Source: JAXMAZ01 sp046350115 (lineage in GTDB: Bacteria; Planctomycetota; Planctomycetia; Gemmatales; Gemmataceae). From it: 64,000 nt of DNA. The stretch is from positions 89,119-153,118 of the forward strand of contig JAXMAZ010000018.1 of NCBI GenBank assembly GCA_046350115.1, written 5' to 3'. The notes under the pieces are model-generated. The model was not told where the DNA came from, ran no database searches, and was given only the letters and a program-made list of their open reading frames with translations. The first letter of the stretch is position 1, and each line of letters starts with the position of its first letter. Below are positions 9,156 to 17,307 of this stretch, piece by piece. The translations under genes and the position numbers were made by a program.

Positions 9156-9203
9156 ACTCGGCACGTCACTTGCGTTCACCGGCCGGGTGGAGGTCCGTTG
9201 CTC

Positions 9204-10229
9204 ATGCCCACCCTGCTGGCCGTCAAACTCACGTACGTGTGCGACTCCGCGCCCGGCATCTGTCGGCTGAAGGCAGCGGCCACCTTCCGCTATCGCGCCC
9301 CCGACGGCCGTCCCGTCCGCAACACGGACGAGCTGGCCCGCATCCGCTCGCTGGCCATCCCGCCGGCCTGGACGGACGTGTGGATTTGCCCCGACCCGCA
9401 CGGTCACATCCAGGCGACTGGCAAGGACGCCCGCGGTCGCAAGCAGTACCGCTACCACCCGGCCTGGCGGGCCGAACGGGACGGGACCAAGTTCGACCGG
9501 CTCAGCGCGTTCGGCGGCGCCCTGTCCCAGCTCCGCCAGCGGATCGACGCCGACCTGGCCCGCCCCGGCTTGCCACGGGAGAAGGTGCTGGCGGCAGTCG
9601 TCCACCTGCTCGACCGCACCCACCTGCGGGTCGGGAACGCCGAGTACGCCCGGACGAACAACTCCTTCGGGCTGAGCACCCTGAAGGACCGCCACGTCAC
9701 GTTCGCCGGCGACTCACTGCGGCTCAAGTTCCGCGGCAAGAGCGGGGTGTGGCACGATCGGGCCGTCACCGACCGCCGGCTGGCCCGCATCGTCCGCGCC
9801 TGCCGCGACCTGCCCGGCCAGCACCTGTTCCAGTACGCCGGCGAGGACGGCGAGCCACGGGCGGTCGGGTCGGCGGACGTGAACGGGTACATCCGGGAGG
9901 CGGCCGGCGGGGAGTTCACGGCCAAGGTGTTCCGCACCTGGGCCGGCACCGTCGGAGCGGCGGTGCTGCTGAGCCAGGAACCGGCGAACACGGTCACCAG
10001 CCGCAAAAGGGCGGTGGTGCGGGTGGTCAAGGAAGTCGCCGTCCGGCTGGGCAACACCCCGGCCGTCTGCCGGGCCAGCTACATCCACCCGCGGGTGATC
10101 GACGCCTACCTGGCCGGCGGGTTCACCCTCCCGGCGGTCCGTCGGCCGCCGGCCGAACTGTCGGCGGCCGAGGCCCGGGTGCTGCGGTTCCTGGCGGCGG
10201 CCGTCAAGCCTTCCCGGTCTGCTGCTTGA
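9204..10229 (+). CDS. Type IB DNA topoisomerase (poxvirus/bacterial type)
   Basis: About 341 residues, relaxing supercoils by a 3'-phosphotyrosyl intermediate. Signature pieces: an N-terminal domain with AIPPAWTDVWICPDPHGHIQ and ARGRKQYRYHP; LDRTHLRVGNAEYA (catalytic Arg); GLSTLKDRHV; LKFRGKSG (catalytic Lys); FRTWAGT; and CRASYIHPRVIDAY, where the Tyr is the nucleophile. The start was set at ATG 9204; a second ATG lies two codons upstream. The family is sporadic in bacteria and additional to TopA. Its 3' end overlaps mscL by 26 bases in convergent orientation. Confidence 0.95.
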   Translation: MPTLLAVKLTYVCDSAPGICRLKAAATFRYRAPDGRPVRNTDELARIRSLAIPPAWTDVWICPDPHGHIQATGKDARGRKQYRYHPAWRAERDGTKFDRLSAFGGALSQLRQRIDADLARPGLPREKVLAAVVHLLDRTHLRVGNAEYARTNNSFGLSTLKDRHVTFAGDSLRLKFRGKSGVWHDRAVTDRRLARIVRACRDLPGQHLFQYAGEDGEPRAVGSADVNGYIREAAGGEFTAKVFRTWAGTVGAAVLLSQEPANTVTSRKRAVVRVVKEVAVRLGNTPAVCRASYIHPRVIDAYLAGGFTLPAVRRPPAELSAAEARVLRFLAAAVKPSRSAA

Positions 10230-10650
10230 GCAGGTCGCGGATTTCCGTCAGCAGTTCCTGGTCCTTGGTCGGGGGCGGCGGTGCGGCCGCCTCCTTCTGC
10301 CGGGTCCGCATCACCCAGCCCAGGAACTTGACGATGAACACGAACAGGGCCAGGGCGACGATCAGAAAGTTGACCACTTCGCCGAGGAACTCGCCGATCA
10401 GCACGTCCGACCCGTTGAGCGTCACCTTCCACGCCTTGTACCCCTGCTCGCCCGGGGTGACGGCGGCGATCAGCGGCATGATGATGTGCTTGACCAGGGA
10501 GTCGATGATCTTGCCGAACGCCGCCCCGATGATGACCCCGACGGCCAGGTCGATCACGTTCCCCTTGAACGCGAACGCCTTGAACTCCCCGAACAGCGAG
10601 AACGCCTGCTTACGGGGGTCGATGCCGGACAGCCGGTCGAGCGGGTTCAT
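10204..10650 (-). CDS. mscL: Large-conductance mechanosensitive channel MscL
   Basis: A 148-residue inner-membrane channel that opens under membrane tension to release solutes in osmotic downshock. It contains the family hallmark FKAFAFKGNVIDLAVGVIIG with AAFGKIIDSLV (TM1), the periplasmic loop, TM2 (FLIVALALFVFIVKF) and a charged C-terminal helix with KDQELLTEIRDLLKQQ. The length is normal. Its ATG overlaps the stop of the PIN-domain gene (ATGA), so the two may be co-transcribed. Confidence 0.97.
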   Translation of the reverse strand: MNPLDRLSGIDPRKQAFSLFGEFKAFAFKGNVIDLAVGVIIGAAFGKIIDSLVKHIIMPLIAAVTPGEQGYKAWKVTLNGSDVLIGEFLGEVVNFLIVALALFVFIVKFLGWVMRTRQKEAAAPPPPTKDQELLTEIRDLLKQQTGKA

Positions 10651-11090
10651 CGATTAACCTCGGTCGAGCCAGGGATAAGGCGGAGGAGGGCTACGAACCC
10701 CGCCTGGGTGAAGTGCTCGTCATAGGTCAAGGCATCGGCGATGCCGCGCTCCTGCATGACCACAAACGACGCGCAGTCAATCAGCCCCCACTCCTTGTCC
10801 GGCCGGGCCGTATACAGCCGGACCGCTTTCTCGTACAGTTCTGTGGTGATCTCCACGACTTCCACGTTGCGGTCAGTCTGAAGTGCGGTCAGGACGCGGG
10901 CCCCGAGCGGTCGGCCGTCTACGCCCGTGAAGTGGTTGCCGATCTCGAACAGGATGGCCCGGGTGGTGACGAGGCGGGTTCTCTGGGTCGTCAGCCGAGA
11001 GCCGAGTCGGCGGGCCAGTTCGTGCAACTGGTCCCGCGAGTTGGCCAGGGCGACGGCGTAGCTGGTGTCCAGGAAGGCGACCGGTCCCAC
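10647..11090 (-). CDS. PIN-domain ribonuclease toxin (VapC-like)
   Basis: A 147-residue PIN domain. Acidic residues expected for Mg-dependent RNA cleavage are visible: FLDTSY (D8), FEIGNHF (the mid-domain Glu), and WGLIDCASFVVMQE followed by ALTYDEHF. The start is GTG at 11090, one base past the stop of the upstream antitoxin-like gene, as in a two-gene toxin-antitoxin operon. It overlaps mscL by four bases downstream. By family knowledge VapC toxins cut tRNA or rRNA; the target here is unknown. Confidence 0.88.
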   Translation of the reverse strand: MGPVAFLDTSYAVALANSRDQLHELARRLGSRLTTQRTRLVTTRAILFEIGNHFTGVDGRPLGARVLTALQTDRNVEVVEITTELYEKAVRLYTARPDKEWGLIDCASFVVMQERGIADALTYDEHFTQAGFVALLRLIPGSTEVNR

Positions 11091-11091
11091 G

Positions 11092-11334
11092 TCAGCCTCC
11101 GTGCGGGCCGCGCTCGTACTTCTGCAGGTTGCTCGCCCAGTCCGGCGGCCCTTGCAGGTTCGCCTCGGCCAAGACCCGCAGGAACGACCCCGGCTCGCCG
11201 ATCGGCCCTTCGTCCTCAGCGGCCGGATCGTCGACCGTGACGACCGCCTTTGTTTCGGGCTGCAGGTCCGGGGGGAGTGGTCCGGTCGGACGAAACACGC
11301 TCCCGTCGAACGTGACCTCGATGTGCATGGGCAT
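11092..11334 (-). CDS. AF2212-like (DUF104) antitoxin partner of the PIN toxin
   Basis: A small acidic protein. The recognisable core, EVTFDGSVFRPTGPLPPDL followed by TKAVVTVDD, matches the N-terminal beta-strand pattern (x-Y/F-DG-x-FRP...L...G/T...V) of AF2212-like antitoxins. The C-terminal part (FLRVLAEANLQGPPDWASNL) would be the toxin-binding tail. I chose ATG 11334; ATG 11328 and an upstream ATG at 11373 are alternatives. It is immediately followed by the PIN gene, which supports the pairing. Confidence 0.75.
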   Translation of the reverse strand: MPMHIEVTFDGSVFRPTGPLPPDLQPETKAVVTVDDPAAEDEGPIGEPGSFLRVLAEANLQGPPDWASNLQKYERGPHGG

Positions 11335-11417
11335 GGTCGCCGCCGGGCCGGGGTGTAAGGGTTCTGATGACATACTACCGGCTCATCGCGGCTCCTGCAC
11401 CCGGCAACGTTGCCCGG

Positions 11418-11837
11418 CTAACAGGCACAGCGGAACGACGCCCGCTCGCGGGTCACGGCCGTGATCGTCGTGCCTGTCACGATCTCCAGGTTACGGTAGA
11501 ACTCGTTGCGGTCGGCCTCGTCGTACAGTTTCTCCGGCGACTCGGTATCTGCGAAGCAGATGTCGCCGTCTTCGATCAGGCTGGTCTGCCAGTACTCGAT
11601 CTCTTTCATCGTGTCGGCGAAGCTAGTGGGTTCACGGCTCTCCTCCTCCGCCCCGAATTCCACGTAGCAATCCATGAAGTTCTCGCGCAGGTACTCGAAC
11701 GCGGCCACCCACTGCCGCTGGCGGTCCGCCTCGTCGCTCTCCCCGCGATCGTCCAACCAGTCGGCGAACACGCACCGCAGCAGGTGGTTGAGCGGGTCGG
11801 CGTCGATCTGGGCGAGGAACACCTGGCGGTCGTCCAC
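11418..11837 (-). CDS. TIGR02996-domain protein
   Basis: The N-terminus DDRQVFLAQIDADPLNHLL followed by RCVFADWLDDRGE is the TIGR02996 motif (F-L-x-x-I-x-x-x-P-x-D...R-x-V-x-A-DWL-DE-x-G), a roughly 40-residue leader on many proteins of Gemmata-type planctomycetes. The remaining 100 residues are acidic and helical, with no catalytic motif I recognise. The start is GTG 11837, preceded by GGAGGAG at a six-base spacing; a TTG six bases upstream is worse placed. That Shine-Dalgarno sequence lies inside the stop region of the upstream gene, so the pair is translationally linked. The function of the domain is not known. Confidence 0.8.
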   Translation of the reverse strand: MDDRQVFLAQIDADPLNHLLRCVFADWLDDRGESDEADRQRQWVAAFEYLRENFMDCYVEFGAEEESREPTSFADTMKEIEYWQTSLIEDGDICFADTESPEKLYDEADRNEFYRNLEIVTGTTITAVTRERASFRCAC

Positions 11838-11839
11838 GG

Positions 11840-12148
11840 TCAACTCCTCCGGGGCACGGCCGCGGTGAACGCCGGGTGCGTCCAGTAGTGCCGCAGGGAC
11901 GTGACCGTGTTCGGGTACAGGAACAGCCAGAACCGCTGGCCCGCCTCGACCGGCTGCGTCAGGAACGGGTCCACGATACCGACGCACGTCTCGGCCGGCC
12001 CGACCTGTTCGGTGTCGTCGGCGACCAGGCCGACGTGCTGCCCCGGCGTGAGTCGTTCGGCCGCCGTCACCGGGGCGACGGCGATGTGGACCGCGTCTCG
12101 CCGGCGGTCGCCGTCCTCGATCAGCCGGCCCAGGTTGGGTGCGTCCAT
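11840..12148 (-). CDS. Small conserved-looking protein, function unknown
   Basis: 102 residues from ATG 12148. The first half is a polar strand/helix region (RRDAVHIAVAPVTAAERL, then PGQHVGLV). The second half ends with GIVDPFLTQPVEAGQRFWLF and YPNTVTSLRHYWTHPAF. The pattern G-I-VDPFL...G-x-RFW-x-x-LYP...SLRH-x-W-x-HP is very well ordered and unlikely to be noise, and I believe it recurs in planctomycete genomes, but I cannot assign a function. It precedes the TIGR02996 gene by two bases. Confidence 0.75.
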   Translation of the reverse strand: MDAPNLGRLIEDGDRRRDAVHIAVAPVTAAERLTPGQHVGLVADDTEQVGPAETCVGIVDPFLTQPVEAGQRFWLFLYPNTVTSLRHYWTHPAFTAAVPRRS

Positions 12149-12188
12149 CGCGCATCCTCGCTTCGAGCGGTGCCCGGGTCGGTGGAGT

Positions 12189-12268
12189 GGATCGGCTCGG
12201 GGTAGGGTCCGCTGTGCGGACCGTGGGAGCGCCACCGGTCCGCACAGCGACCCTACCCGAACCGATCC
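12189..12268. repeat. GTAGGG/CCCTAC palindromic element, copy B
   Basis: Outer arms (GGATCGG, TCGGGGTAGGGTCC) pair with GGACCCTACCCGA-like sequence ending at 12268. Inside, each half forms its own hairpin (GGTCCG-ctgtg-CGGACC). The same arms appear in copy D (29540-29594), with different outer flanks. Confidence 0.8.
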
Positions 12269-12285
12269 ACACGGCCGGGAACCGC

Positions 12286-13530
12286 TCACACCGGTTTCCG
12301 CACCCGCAGCAGCACCGTCGGGTTGACCGCCTCGAACCGCAGGCTCTCCAACTGCTCCACCCCGCGGGCCAAACTCATGAGCAGCACGTCCACCGCCGGG
12401 GCGAGCCGCTTCAGCACGGCATACGTCGCGGAGATCATCTCCAGGGTGCCGACGTTGGACACCAGCCGGCCGCCCGGCCGCAGGGCGGCGTAGCTCGCCT
12501 CCAGCAACCGGGCCACCTCGCCGCCGTTGCCGCCGACGAAGATGGCGTCCGGGGCCGGCAGGTCGGCGAACACCGCCGGGGCGGTGCCGGACACCGGCTT
12601 CACGTTCGTCACCCCGAACCGCTCGGCGTTGGCCACGATCAGGTGGTAGTCGGCCGCGTCCTGCTCGATGGCGTAGACGACCCCGGGCGTCACCAGGTTC
12701 GCCATCTCGATCGCCACCGACCCGCTCCCGGCCCCCACGTCCCAGGCCACGTCCCCGGGGTGCAGGTCGAGTTCGGCGAGCGCCACCGCCCGCACCTCGG
12801 CCTGCGTGATGAGGCCGGTCTTGGGCCGGGTCTGGGCGAACACGTCGTCCGGGTTGCCGAACCGCCGCAGCCGGGCATTCGTCTGAGGCCGGTCCGGCAC
12901 CCCCGGTTTCCGCTTCAGCACCATCACGTTCAGTGGGTCGAACCGCAACCCCTCGATGTCGGCCAGCTCGCCCCGGGTAATCCGCTCGTCCTTGCCGCCC
13001 AGGTTCTCGCACACGGCGGCGGTGAAGTAGTCGATGCCGCGGGCCAACAGCTCCCGGGCCACCCGGTTCGGCGGATAGGCGTCACTGGTGAACAGACCGA
13101 CCGTCTCGGCCGTGCGGACCTTGTCCAACACGCTGTCCAGGCTGCGGGCGGACAGATCGGTGAGGTACGCCTCCTCCCACGTCTCCTTCAGCCGGGCGAA
13201 GGCGAGCTGCATGCTGCTGACGTGCGGCACCACCTCGAACAGGTCCGGGCCGACCTTGTCGCAGAAGTACCGGGCGGTGCCGTAGAACAGCGGGTCGCCG
13301 GTGGCGGCGACGGCCACCCGCTTCTTGCCGACGGCCGCCTTCAGCTTGTCCGCGGCGTCCGCCAGGTCGGCCCCGATCCGCACCCGCTCGGCGGTCAGTT
13401 CCGGGAGCAGCCGGAGGGCGGCGTCCGACCCGAACACCACCTCGGCGGCGGTCAGGCACTCCCGGCTGCGGGCGGTCAGCCCGGCCAGCCCGTCCGGGCC
13501 GACGCCGACGATCGGAATCTTAGCGGTCAC
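12286..13530 (-). CDS. cobL: Precorrin-6Y C5,15-methyltransferase (decarboxylating), CobL/CbiET fusion
   Basis: A 414-residue two-domain corrin-ring enzyme of vitamin B12 synthesis. The N-terminal CbiE part is a tetrapyrrole methylase fold: IPIVGVGPDGLAGLT, VAVAATGDPLFYG, and a late LNVMVLKRKPG. The C-terminal CbiT part is an SAM-dependent methyltransferase with AWDVGAGSGSVAIEMA, YAIEQD and DAIFVGGNGGE. The family methylates C5 and C15 and removes the C12 acetate carboxylate. The start is GTG 13530; no ATG fits before the conserved IVGVGPDG. No other cobalamin gene is in the window, so it is an orphan here, lying 92 bases downstream of nhaA. Confidence 0.95.
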   Translation of the reverse strand: MTAKIPIVGVGPDGLAGLTARSRECLTAAEVVFGSDAALRLLPELTAERVRIGADLADAADKLKAAVGKKRVAVAATGDPLFYGTARYFCDKVGPDLFEVVPHVSSMQLAFARLKETWEEAYLTDLSARSLDSVLDKVRTAETVGLFTSDAYPPNRVARELLARGIDYFTAAVCENLGGKDERITRGELADIEGLRFDPLNVMVLKRKPGVPDRPQTNARLRRFGNPDDVFAQTRPKTGLITQAEVRAVALAELDLHPGDVAWDVGAGSGSVAIEMANLVTPGVVYAIEQDAADYHLIVANAERFGVTNVKPVSGTAPAVFADLPAPDAIFVGGNGGEVARLLEASYAALRPGGRLVSNVGTLEMISATYAVLKRLAPAVDVLLMSLARGVEQLESLRFEAVNPTVLLRVRKPV

Positions 13531-13622
13531 GGGGAACCCTCGCGGTGAGCGGACCCCGGCAGGATACGCGAACGCCCCCTTGTCGCAACGGGTGGGCGCG
13601 GGGATGTGGGGCAGGCCAATCG

Positions 13623-14945
13623 CTACCCGGGGTCGCGCGGCGGCCGTAGCCCGACCAGCAGAAGTATTGTCCCGAGCACGCCGCTCACCGCCGACCCGAC
13701 GAGGATGCCCACCTTGGCCGCGTCCAACAGGGCCGGGTCGGCGAACGCCAGGTCGGCCACGAACAGGGACATGGTGAACCCGATCCCGCCCAGACACCCG
13801 GCCCCGGCCATCGCCGCCCAGTTCACCCCGGCCGGCAGCTCGGCCAGCCGCAGCCGGACGGCCAGGAAGCTGAACCCGAGGATCCCGACCGGTTTGCCCA
13901 CCACCAGCCCGAGAATGACGGCAATCGCCACCGGGTTCCGCGGGCCGGCCGCGCCGACCGCCACCCCGGCGTTGGCCAGGGCGAACAGCGGCATGATGAC
14001 GAACCCGACCCACGGGTGCAGCCCGTGCTCCAGCCGCTCCAGCGGGCTGGACGCCTCCCGGACGGCGAACTCCAGGTGTTCCAGGTCGTCCCGGTCGGCC
14101 CCGCCGCGGCTCTGCGCCCGGCCGAGGGCCGAGCTGAGGGTGTGGGTGAGGGCGGCCGGCCCGACCCAGGCGGCAGACGGAGTGATCAGCCCGAGGGCCA
14201 CCCCGGCGATGGTCGGGTGGACCCCGGACTTGAGGGTCGCCAGCCACACCCCGGCCCCGATCAGGGCGTATACCCCGATCGCCCTTACCCCGAGCCGGCT
14301 GAGCAGGTAGCACAGCCCCAGCCCGCCGGCCGCCGCCGCCAGGGCCGCCGGATCGGTCCCGCCGCTGTACGCCACCGCGATCACCAGGATGGCCCCGATG
14401 TCGTCCACGATGGCCAGCGACAGCAGGAAGATTTTCAGCCCGAACGGCACCCGCCGGCCGAGCACCGCCAGCACCCCGACCACGAACGCGATGTCCGTGG
14501 CCATCGGCACGCCCCACCCCCGCACCCCGGGCGTGCCGGCCTGCAGGGCCAGGTACACCCCGGCCGGCACGGCCATCCCGCCGACCGCGGCCACCACCGG
14601 CAGGGCCGCCTTGCGGGCGGTGCTCAGCTCCCCGCCGGCCAACTCCCGCTTGATCTCCATCCCGACGACGAAGAAGAACAGCGTCATCAGGGCGTCGTTC
14701 ACCCAGAAGTGGAGCGACTCGTCCAGGGTGAACCGGCCGACCCCGACCCGCAGGTGGATCTCCCAGAAGTCGTGGACCGGCTTCGCCCAGGCCGAGTTGG
14801 CCAGGACCAGGGCGACGGCGGTACACGCCGCCAGCATCAGCCCGCTGGACGACTCGACCTCCAGGAACCGGCGGGCCCGGGCGGTCAGCCGGTGGATCGG
14901 CGGCCGGGGCAGGACGTCCCGGGGCTTGGCGGCGGCATCGCTCAT
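13623..14945 (-). CDS. nhaA: Na+/H+ antiporter NhaA
   Basis: A 440-residue inner-membrane antiporter exchanging 2 H+ for Na+. Diagnostic segments: FWVNDALMTLFFFVVGMEIK, GWGVPMATDIAFVVGVL (the first ion-site Asp region), LLSLAIVDDIGAILVIA (the Asp pair of the ion site) and GGIGFTMSLFVADLAF. About 11-12 membrane spans are visible. The start was chosen at ATG 14945 (MSDAAAKPRD); an in-frame ATG three codons upstream is possible. The length is at the long end for the family because of the N-terminal extension. Confidence 0.95.
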   Translation of the reverse strand: MSDAAAKPRDVLPRPPIHRLTARARRFLEVESSSGLMLAACTAVALVLANSAWAKPVHDFWEIHLRVGVGRFTLDESLHFWVNDALMTLFFFVVGMEIKRELAGGELSTARKAALPVVAAVGGMAVPAGVYLALQAGTPGVRGWGVPMATDIAFVVGVLAVLGRRVPFGLKIFLLSLAIVDDIGAILVIAVAYSGGTDPAALAAAAGGLGLCYLLSRLGVRAIGVYALIGAGVWLATLKSGVHPTIAGVALGLITPSAAWVGPAALTHTLSSALGRAQSRGGADRDDLEHLEFAVREASSPLERLEHGLHPWVGFVIMPLFALANAGVAVGAAGPRNPVAIAVILGLVVGKPVGILGFSFLAVRLRLAELPAGVNWAAMAGAGCLGGIGFTMSLFVADLAFADPALLDAAKVGILVGSAVSGVLGTILLLVGLRPPRDPG

Positions 14946-14990
14946 GCGTGGCATGTTACGGATGCGGGGTGGCTCGGGCGGTAAGTCGAC

Positions 14991-15084
14991 GTAGGGCGGT
15001 GCCGAGGCTTTGCGTGGCCCGCCGTCTGGGGCGGGGAGCCGTTGCCGCGCCGGCGGGCGTCGCAAAGCCTCGGCACCGCCCTAC
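14991..15084. repeat. GTAGGG/CCCTAC palindromic element, copy C
   Basis: The left arm GTAGGGCGGTGCCGAGGCTT pairs with the right arm ending AAGCCTCGGCACCGCCCTAC. The sequence differs from copies E, F and J at many arm positions, yet complementarity is retained. It lies in the divergent region between nhaA and the TPR gene. Confidence 0.82.
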
Positions 15085-15197
15085 GAAGCCCATCGCTGTG
15101 TGAGCCACCGCAATCCGCGTTGGCAGCGGTTCCCCCGGGTGGGTAAAGTGGGGGTGATGTGACGGATTCCCGCCTTCACCCAGGAATGGTGCCCCTC

Positions 15198-16499
15198 ATG
15201 CACGTCCCCCGGTTGCGAGCGACGGTCGCCCTGACCGCCGCCCTCCTCGGCCTGACGGCCGCGAGCGCCGCCCCGGTCCCCGCCGGCCCGACCGACGAGC
15301 AGCTCAAGGAGATCGCCCTCAAGTTGAACAGCATCGCCGCCAAGGAGGCGGCGTTCGAGAAGGTGAACGAGCTGCTCAAGGACAAGCCGACGGCCAAGCG
15401 GCTGGTCAAGGTGGCCGCCAAGCTGCACAAGGACGCCCCGGAGAAGGAGCCGCCGTTCAAGTTCAACGCCGCCCTGGCCCTCGGCCGGCTGGCCCAGGCG
15501 GTCAAGGAGTACGACGCCGCCGAGACGCTGCTCGACTACAGCCTGCAGAGCGCGACCGCGGTCAAGAGCGGGTCCAAGATGCTCGACGCCCTGGACGGCC
15601 TGCTCGACCTGTACGCCGAACAGAAGAAGTACCAGGCGATGGAGAAGCTGGCGTCCCGGTTCCTGGAAGAAGCGGAAGAGCGGGGCGAGAAGACCACCTT
15701 CAGCACCCTGCTGGTGATGGAGCGGCTGGCCGTCGCCAAGGCCCATACCGGGGACGTGGACGGGGCCATGCAGATCGTCAACAACCTGACCAAGCTGCCG
15801 AAGCTCGGCACCTACTTCCTGCCGGCCCGGGCGGACGTGCTGCGGGAGGCCGGCAAGTACGAGCGGGCCATCTCCGCCCTGGAAGACTACCTGGAGAAGA
15901 TCGACGACCTGAAAGAACTGCTCACCGACGAGGGGGCCATCCCCCGCCTGAAGAAGCGGACCAAGTACCAGTTGAGCGGGCTGTACGTGGACGCCGACCA
16001 GATCGACAAGGCGGTCGAGCAACTGCGGGCGCTGCTCAAGGACGACCCGGACAACCCGACGTTCTACAACGACCTCGGGTTCGTGATGGCCGACCACGGC
16101 CGGAACCTGGAGGAGTCCGAGACGCTGGTTCGCAAGGCTCTGGAACTGGACGCCAAGCAGCGGAAGAAGCTGCTGGAGGAGAAGAAGATCGACAAGGAGC
16201 TGGCGGCCCGGGAGAGCGCCGCCTACCTGGACAGCATGGGCTGGGTGCTGTTCAAGCGGGGTAAGCCGAAGGAGGCACTGCCGTACCTGGAGAAGGCCAC
16301 CAAGGACGAGGACGACGGCAAGCACATCGAGATCTGGGACCACCTGGCCGACTGCCTGGTCGCCCTCGGGGAGAAGAAGAAGGCGGTCGAGGTGTGGCAG
16401 AAGGCGCTCACCTTCGACGACATCTCCAAGCGGGACCTGGAGCGGCGGAAGAAGGTGACGGAGAAGCTGAACAAGATGAAGGCCGAGCTTTCCAAGTAA
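15198..16499 (+). CDS. Exported TPR-repeat protein
   Basis: About 433 residues from ATG 15198, chosen because MHVPRLRATVALTAALLGL leads into a signal-peptide cleavage region ending ASAAPVP; ATG 15186 is also possible. The mature protein is a helical Lys/Glu-rich solenoid with tetratricopeptide-type repeats, best seen in FYNDLGFVMADHGRNLEESE, YLDSMGWVLFKRGKPKEALP and HLADCLVALGEKKKAVEVW. The LGF/LGY-x-x-x-x-x-G-x-x-L-x-E-A pattern near the end is typical of TPRs that bind partners in the periplasm. No catalytic domain is present. A strong terminator follows immediately. Confidence 0.85.
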   Translation: MHVPRLRATVALTAALLGLTAASAAPVPAGPTDEQLKEIALKLNSIAAKEAAFEKVNELLKDKPTAKRLVKVAAKLHKDAPEKEPPFKFNAALALGRLAQAVKEYDAAETLLDYSLQSATAVKSGSKMLDALDGLLDLYAEQKKYQAMEKLASRFLEEAEERGEKTTFSTLLVMERLAVAKAHTGDVDGAMQIVNNLTKLPKLGTYFLPARADVLREAGKYERAISALEDYLEKIDDLKELLTDEGAIPRLKKRTKYQLSGLYVDADQIDKAVEQLRALLKDDPDNPTFYNDLGFVMADHGRNLEESETLVRKALELDAKQRKKLLEEKKIDKELAARESAAYLDSMGWVLFKRGKPKEALPYLEKATKDEDDGKHIEIWDHLADCLVALGEKKKAVEVWQKALTFDDISKRDLERRKKVTEKLNKMKAELSK

Positions 16500-16511
16500 C
16501 CGGATCGCCCG

Positions 16512-16543
16512 AAAGCCCACGGACGACCGTCCGTGGGCTTTTT
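16512..16543 (+). terminator. Rho-independent terminator after the TPR gene
   Basis: A 13-bp perfect stem (AAAGCCCACGGAC with GTCCGTGGGCTTT), loop GACC, then five T (16539-16543). It is 12 bases past the TPR stop codon and only 21 bases before the next ATG, so the next gene either uses a promoter inside this region or depends on read-through. Confidence 0.9.
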
Positions 16544-16564
16544 CACGCCTTCGCGGCCACAGCC

Positions 16565-17299
16565 ATGCCCCCCGCCTGGACCCCCGCCACCATCGCCGGG
16601 AAGCCGGCCGACGTTTTCACCCCGCCCGCCCCGCCGCGGTTCGCGGTGATCTACCTGCACCCGGTCGGGGGCGAGACGCTCGCCGACAACCCGGCGTACA
16701 CCGCCGCCCTGGCCGAACACGGGCTGGCGTGCGTCGCCCCGTGGGGGGCGCGGTCGTGGTGGGCCGACCGGGTCTGCCCGGAGTTCGACCCGCGTCTCAC
16801 CGCCGAGCGGCACCTGCTGGATAACGTCGTCCCGTGGGCGCGGGACCACTGGAACCTGGGAGCCAGTCCAGTCGGCGTGTGCGGCATCAGCATGGGCGGC
16901 CAGGGGGCCGTCCGGCTCGGGTTCAAGCACCCGGACCGGTTCCCGGTGGTGGCCAGCGTGGCCGGGGCGTTCGAGTACCACCGGCGGTACGGCCAGGGCA
17001 GCCCGATCGACGACATGTACGACAGCCCGGAGCAGTGCCGGCAGGACACGGCCATCCTGCACGTCAACCCGTTCAAGGCGCCGCCGGCGATCTGGTTCGC
17101 CTGCGACCCGGACGACGACGAGTGGTTCGCCGGGAACGACCGGCTGCACGAGAAGCTGACCGCGCTCGGGGTGCCGCACACGGCCGACCTGACCACCCGG
17201 GCCGGCGGGCACTCGTGGGCGTACTTCGACGCGATGGCCGGGCCGATGCTCGGGTTCGTGGCCGCCGCCCTGGACCGGCAGTCCCGGCGGCTGGTGTAG
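16565..17299 (+). CDS. Alpha/beta-hydrolase, esterase family (PF00756-like)
   Basis: A 244-residue cytoplasmic hydrolase with no signal peptide from ATG 16565. Catalytic triad candidates: the nucleophile Ser in VGVCGISMGGQGAVRLGF (G-x-S-x-G elbow), the Asp in ACDPDDDEWF, and the His in RAGGHSWAYFD. HPVGGE near residue 30 would form the oxyanion region. The overall pattern (GISMGG...GGHSW) resembles esterase D/S-formylglutathione hydrolase-type and feruloyl-esterase-like enzymes; the substrate cannot be told. It converges on the TPR/membrane gene, with stops only eight bases apart. Confidence 0.85.
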   Translation: MPPAWTPATIAGKPADVFTPPAPPRFAVIYLHPVGGETLADNPAYTAALAEHGLACVAPWGARSWWADRVCPEFDPRLTAERHLLDNVVPWARDHWNLGASPVGVCGISMGGQGAVRLGFKHPDRFPVVASVAGAFEYHRRYGQGSPIDDMYDSPEQCRQDTAILHVNPFKAPPAIWFACDPDDDEWFAGNDRLHEKLTALGVPHTADLTTRAGGHSWAYFDAMAGPMLGFVAAALDRQSRRLV

Positions 17300-17307
17300 G
17301 AGCGGTC

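Noticed and set aside
12286..14826. A long minus-strand frame running from nhaA through cobL, suggesting a fusion protein
   Set aside because: The 5' half is the wrong frame for NhaA and reads as Gly/Arg/Pro noise; cobL starts at GTG 13530.
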